Assembly: GCA_900772495.1 (NCBI GenBank)
Contig: CAAHEJ010000085.1
Location: 1-8,111, forward strand
Reading direction: 5' to 3'
Length of the DNA stretch: 8,111 bases
From: an uncultured Campylobacter sp.
Lineage (GTDB): Bacteria > Campylobacterota > Campylobacteria > Campylobacterales > Campylobacteraceae
Shown one piece after another: positions 4,971-8,111 of the stretch. The position numbers and the translations under genes are program-made. Position 1 is the first letter of the stretch, and every line of letters starts with the position of its first letter. A model generated the notes under the pieces. It worked only from the letters and a program-made list of their open reading frames with translations, had not been told where the DNA came from and did no database searches.

Positions 4971-4996
4971 TTTCAACTTGTAATAACAAGTTGAAA
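4971..4996. promoter_or_regulatory. Perfect palindrome in the divergent gap, candidate operator
   Basis: TTTCAACTTGT (4971-4981) and ACAAGTTGAAA (4986-4996) are perfect inverted arms of 11 bases around AATA. No T-run follows on either strand, so it is not a terminator. It sits 56 bases upstream of the lipoprotein ATG and 79 bases upstream of the XRE gene, where a dimeric regulator could bind and control both. A leader hairpin in the lipoprotein mRNA is an alternative. Confidence 0.6.
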
Positions 4997-5074
4997 ATCA
5001 CCATACAGCACAATAAAATTATTTTTAACTTTATATAGCAAGTTTTAAACAAAATTTTTGAAAAAATCAGGCAG

Positions 5075-5344
5075 ATGAAAGCGCAAGATAAAAGGGTAGA
5101 AAACGCCCACAAAATCATAGGACAAAATGTCAAAAAAGCACGCGAAAAAGCAGGGCTTACCCAGCTTCAACTCGCCCTTGCCATAGGACACAAAAGCGTG
5201 TCGCTAGTCTCGTGTGCTGAAATTTACCACAAAAAACAGCACTTTAACATAGAGCATTTACTCAAAATCGCCGCTGTGCTTGACATAGAAATGGGAGAAT
5301 TTTTTGTAGGGGTGGATGTAAAAGCGCAAGCGGATTTGTTGTAA
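5075..5344 (+). CDS. XRE-family helix-turn-helix transcriptional regulator
   Basis: An 89-residue Cro/CI-type DNA-binding protein consisting of little more than the HTH domain. IGQNVKKAREKAGLTQLQLALAIG (about 15-38) covers helix 1 and the start of the HTH, VSLVSCAE (42-49) is the recognition helix, and FNIEHLLKIAAVLDIEMGEFF (58-78) is the standard closing region. It lacks a ligand-binding or catalytic domain. The ATG at 5075 has only a weak Shine-Dalgarno (CAGG), suggesting low translation. It is divergent from the lipoprotein-nuclease operon, with a perfect palindrome between them, so autoregulation together with control of the operon is a reasonable inference. It converges with rpoD, whose stop is 21 bases away, with no clear terminator between. 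Confidence 0.87.
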   Translation: MKAQDKRVENAHKIIGQNVKKAREKAGLTQLQLALAIGHKSVSLVSCAEIYHKKQHFNIEHLLKIAAVLDIEMGEFFVGVDVKAQADLL

Positions 5345-5365
5345 CTCTTCACGCAAATGGCTTGG

Positions 5366-7273
5366 CTACTTCCACCCTTCGATATAGTTTTTGAGCTTGC
5401 GCCCTACTTTTGGGTGTTTGAGCTTTTTTATCGCTGAGCTTTCTATTTGACGGACGCGCTCGCGGGTTACATTTAACTTTGTGCCGATTTCTTCAAGCGT
5501 TCTGTCGCTTTCATCGTCCATAAGCCCAAAGCGCATTCGTATAACTTCTCTTTCTCTTTCATTAAGCTGGTCTAAAACCTCGTCAATTTGGTCTTTTAAA
5601 TCGTTTCGCAAGATATGTTCCATAGGCGAGAGCGAGCCTCTATCCTCGACAAAGTCTCCAAATTTGCCATCATCTTCGTTGCCTATGGGCGCTTCGAGTG
5701 AAATCGGCTCTTTGGTAATCTTTATCACCTGTTTAACCTTATCTACGCTGAGTCCTACTTCTTTGGCAAGCATTGCTACATCTGGTTCTTTGCCGTGTTT
5801 TTGTATGTGTTCGCGCACGATTTTGTTGATTTGGTTTATCGTTTCTATCATATGAATCGGTATGCGTATGGTGCGCGCTTGGTCGGCTATGGCGCGGCTT
5901 ATAGCTTGGCGAATCCACCAAGTGGCGTAAGTGGAGAATTTATAGCCCCTTTTATACTCAAATTTATCCACAGCTTTCATCAGCCCTATGTTGCCCTCTT
6001 GGATTAAGTCTAAAAAAGGCAAGCCGCGGTTGGTGTAGCGTTTGGCGATACTCACCACAAGGCGTAAATTTGACTTTGCCATTCGACTTTTTGCCGCATC
6101 TGAAATTCTCTTACCCCGTTTTATCTGCTCTAAAATCTCTTTTAGCCTGTCTTTTTCCAAATCAAAGCCCGTTTTGCTGGCTTCTTTGGTTTGAAAAAGT
6201 TTTTTGATGTCCATATAAGTGCTTACCATAGTGGTTTCAAGGCACAGCTCCGTGATTTCTTCTTTGCTGAGCTTTGTTATGCTTTCCAAAATCTGCTTGT
6301 GGCGGGATTTTAGCTCATCGCTAAACATAGGCAAGCGATATTCTAGGCGTTTAAGCTCTTTTGCAAACTCATCATCGCTTTTTAAGGCTGTTTCCATTGA
6401 TTTTACTATCTCTGTGATGAGCTTTGAAGTGGGTCCAAGGTCCATCAGCTTGCCTTTGAGTATGTTTTTCTTAAAGGCGATGATGAGTTTGTTTAAAAGC
6501 TCGTTGTTTTCGATTTCTTTGTAGTTTTCTGTGGTGCGTAGCCATTCTTTTTTGGCTTTTTCAAGTGCCTTGAATTTTTCGATGACTTTTTTGGTGCGCT
6601 CGTCATCTCTTTTGCTTGTGGGCTTTTTTGGCTTTTTTTTCTTGCGCCCCTCGTCATTTTCATCATCTAACAACTCGCCTTCAAGCTCTTCATATTCATC
6701 ATTTGCTAGCTCATCTTCTAAATTTTCAAGCTTATCTTCGCTTTTTTCCTCATCGTCAAAGCTTTTGAAAAGCTCTTTTACACGGCGTTCGCGGTTGATA
6801 AGTGGCTCACGGTAATCAAGTATAAAGTCGATGAGATAAGGCACGGAGCAAAACGCATCGATGATAATGTCCTCGCCAAGCTCGATTTTACGCGAAATTT
6901 CGATTTCCTCGTCTTTGTTGAGTAGCGAAATTTGCCCCATTTCGCGCAAATACATACGCACAGGCGAGTCAGAACGCCCCCATTCGAGCAATTCATTGTC
7001 CGCCAAATCAAATTCTTTTTCAGAGCTTATATCTTGGAGTTTTTTCTTTTCTTTTTCGCGCGCTTTGGCTTCGGCTAAATTTTTCATCTTGGCTATTTCT
7101 GCCGATGAACAAATGGTAACTTCGTATTTTTTACACAAAGCCTCAATTTTTTTGGCGACATTAACGCCGGGCACTTTGGATAAAAATTTCACTAATTTTT
7201 CATAAGTAACATAGCCTTTGGCGTTGGTTTTAAAGTATTCTTCGAGCTCTTTTTCAGATTTTTTGCTTATCAT
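5366..7273 (-). CDS. rpoD: RNA polymerase primary sigma factor RpoD (sigma-70)
   Basis: The housekeeping sigma factor, which directs core RNA polymerase to most promoters. In 635 residues the expected regions occur in order: an N-terminal region 1.1-like domain (1-65), region 1.2 with SDSPVRMYLREMGQISLL (101-118), a long variable segment, region 2 with AKSNLRLVVSIAKRY, FLDLIQEGNIGLMKAVDKFEY and GYKFSTYATWWIRQAISRAI (399-462), region 3 (about 463-545), and region 4 with LNEREREVIRMRFGL and the HTH LEEIGTKLNVTRERVRQIE (570-611). The variable segment holds a very acidic run (173-208) followed directly by a basic KKKKPKKP (211-218). The ATG at 7273 follows AAGGA at good spacing and a TATAAT box lies 30 bases upstream. 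Length is similar to Campylobacter RpoD. Confidence 0.98.
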   Translation of the reverse strand: MISKKSEKELEEYFKTNAKGYVTYEKLVKFLSKVPGVNVAKKIEALCKKYEVTICSSAEIAKMKNLAEAKAREKEKKKLQDISSEKEFDLADNELLEWGRSDSPVRMYLREMGQISLLNKDEEIEISRKIELGEDIIIDAFCSVPYLIDFILDYREPLINRERRVKELFKSFDDEEKSEDKLENLEDELANDEYEELEGELLDDENDEGRKKKKPKKPTSKRDDERTKKVIEKFKALEKAKKEWLRTTENYKEIENNELLNKLIIAFKKNILKGKLMDLGPTSKLITEIVKSMETALKSDDEFAKELKRLEYRLPMFSDELKSRHKQILESITKLSKEEITELCLETTMVSTYMDIKKLFQTKEASKTGFDLEKDRLKEILEQIKRGKRISDAAKSRMAKSNLRLVVSIAKRYTNRGLPFLDLIQEGNIGLMKAVDKFEYKRGYKFSTYATWWIRQAISRAIADQARTIRIPIHMIETINQINKIVREHIQKHGKEPDVAMLAKEVGLSVDKVKQVIKITKEPISLEAPIGNEDDGKFGDFVEDRGSLSPMEHILRNDLKDQIDEVLDQLNEREREVIRMRFGLMDDESDRTLEEIGTKLNVTRERVRQIESSAIKKLKHPKVGRKLKNYIEGWK

Positions 7274-7302
7274 TTACTTTCCTTGTGAGTTTTGAATTTA
7301 TG

Positions 7303-7308
7303 ATTATA
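7303..7308 (-). promoter_or_regulatory. Extended -10 box of the rpoD promoter
   Basis: The minus strand reads ATGCTATAATCATAAATT, giving a perfect TATAAT with an upstream TGC that resembles an extended -10. Transcription would start near 7296, leaving a leader of about 22 bases that includes AAGGA. The upstream sequence is AT-rich with no -35 box. The promoter lies in the 67-bp gap after the sulfatase-like gene, so rpoD has its own promoter even if read-through from upstream also occurs. Confidence 0.65.
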
Positions 7309-7340
7309 GCATATATTTTACTAAAAAGCGCAAAAATTTG

Positions 7341-8111
7341 TCAAAAATTTAAATTTTTATCATCAAACAACCTCAAATTCAGTTGTAACCAATCCAACTT
7401 ATCGTATTTTTCAAAAAATTCAGCCTTTTTAGGCGGAATTTCAAAGCTTTGTTTGTCTTTTGAATTCACAAAAAAAGCCTTTTTGCCCGCTTCGTCTGTG
7501 TAGAAAAAGCCTATTTTTGCACCTCTTGCGTAAATGCCATTTTCATCAACCCACACTGCGCCGTTGTATGCGAAATTGTAACGCTCATCAGCCTTTGTGT
7601 CAAAGAGATTGCGCCCGCCAAGTGAGAGAAAATCGCATTTATCAAGGCTTAGCGCGTAAAGAGTTGGAAAAATATCCTTGTGTGAGCCTAAAATACTCGG
7701 CTCAAAGGCGAAATTCAAACGCTCAAAGTCCTTTGTGTAGGTGTTTGGCACATACAAATAAAAAGGCACGGCGTGATTAAGCACGACATTTTCATAAGCC
7801 TTTAAATCCCTATATATATGGTCTCCGCTCATCGCCACTATGGTGCTGTCTCCAAATGAGCTACTCTTAATGCTTTGCATAAACTCGCCAAAAGCGTTGC
7901 TTGCGTAGCTAAACACACTCACACTTGCGCGAATTTTTTCTAAATTTTCTTGCCTAAAAAATGCTTTTTTGGACTCTATGTCGTAGTTTGGCGCGGTGAA
8001 ATTTAAAGGCAAGCTGTAAGGTGGGTGATTTGAGGTTGTTAAAATCACTACAAATAAAGGTTTTTCTGTTTTTTGCAAAAGTTCAAGCGTAAATTTGTAA
8101 GCAAATTCATC
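7341..8111 (-). CDS. LTA-synthase-like sulfatase/phosphatase superfamily enzyme, partial (N-terminus beyond right edge)
   Basis: C-terminal 256 codons of a membrane-anchored enzyme of the alkaline phosphatase superfamily, a family that transfers glycerol-phosphate, phosphoethanolamine or sulfate-type groups outside the inner membrane. The frame is open to the window edge, starting DEFAYKFTLELL. Family marks are VVILTTSNHPPY (21-32 of the visible part), MSGDHIYRD (94-102, Asp and His as likely metal ligands) and ILGSHKDIFPTLYALSL (140-156). The nucleophile Thr and the N-terminal membrane helices would lie beyond the edge. The last 80 residues form a less conserved tail ending in DDKNLNF. Gram-negative epsilonproteobacteria lack lipoteichoic acid, so the true substrate is unknown; an EptA/EptC-type phosphoethanolamine transferase is less likely from these motifs. 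The stop at 7341 lies 67 bases before rpoD. Confidence 0.82.
   Translation of the reverse strand, partial: DEFAYKFTLELLQKTEKPLFVVILTTSNHPPYSLPLNFTAPNYDIESKKAFFRQENLEKIRASVSVFSYASNAFGEFMQSIKSSSFGDSTIVAMSGDHIYRDLKAYENVVLNHAVPFYLYVPNTYTKDFERLNFAFEPSILGSHKDIFPTLYALSLDKCDFLSLGGRNLFDTKADERYNFAYNGAVWVDENGIYARGAKIGFFYTDEAGKKAFFVNSKDKQSFEIPPKKAEFFEKYDKLDWLQLNLRLFDDKNLNF

Noticed and set aside
4595..4994. Overlapping plus-strand frames across the lipoprotein gene
   Set aside because: No ribosome binding sites or recognisable motifs; the minus-strand gene has a good RBS, signal sequence and operon context.
5481..7205. Several Ser- or Phe-rich plus-strand frames antisense to rpoD
   Set aside because: Shadow frames of a strongly coding opposite strand, with no family resemblance.

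Overview
The window looks like chromosome from a member of the Campylobacterota (epsilonproteobacteria), most likely Campylobacter or a close relative. The best evidence is the primary sigma factor, whose region 1.2, 2 and 4 sequences look Campylobacter-like to me. Supporting evidence comes from TATAAT -10 boxes in AT-rich DNA without clear -35 boxes, and from a thiol peroxidase with a cysteine-rich tail. No species can be named from this sequence alone.

Layout from left to right. (1) 1-966, minus strand: an azlC-azlD pair for branched-chain amino acid export, with azlD running off the left edge. (2) 1067-1588, plus strand: tpx, a thiol peroxidase transcribed divergently from azlC across a 100-bp two-promoter gap. 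(3) 1589-3257: a repeat-rich zone holding a single gene, a BacNav-type voltage-gated ion channel (1898-2611, minus). Around it lie five copies of a hairpin-forming repeat and a 34-bp inverted repeat that brackets the whole zone. (4) 3258-5344: a small module with a divergent XRE-type regulator (plus) facing a two-gene minus-strand operon of a small cysteine-containing lipoprotein and a PD-(D/E)XK nuclease-fold protein. A perfect 11-bp-arm palindrome sits in the divergent gap. (5) 5366-7273, minus strand: rpoD, the housekeeping sigma factor, with its own promoter. (6) 7341-8111, minus strand: the C-terminal part of an LTA-synthase-like alkaline phosphatase/sulfatase superfamily enzyme, cut by the right edge.

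The core genes (tpx, rpoD, azlCD) are ordinary. The parts most worth a second look are three. The first is the repeat family, whose copies differ by paired changes that keep the stem. The second is the channel, whose selectivity filter carries two adjacent acidic residues and which lacks the usual C-terminal coil. The third is the regulator/lipoprotein/nuclease module, which looks like accessory DNA with lower GC than its neighbours in the blocks I counted. I found no tRNA, rRNA, transposase or CRISPR array.
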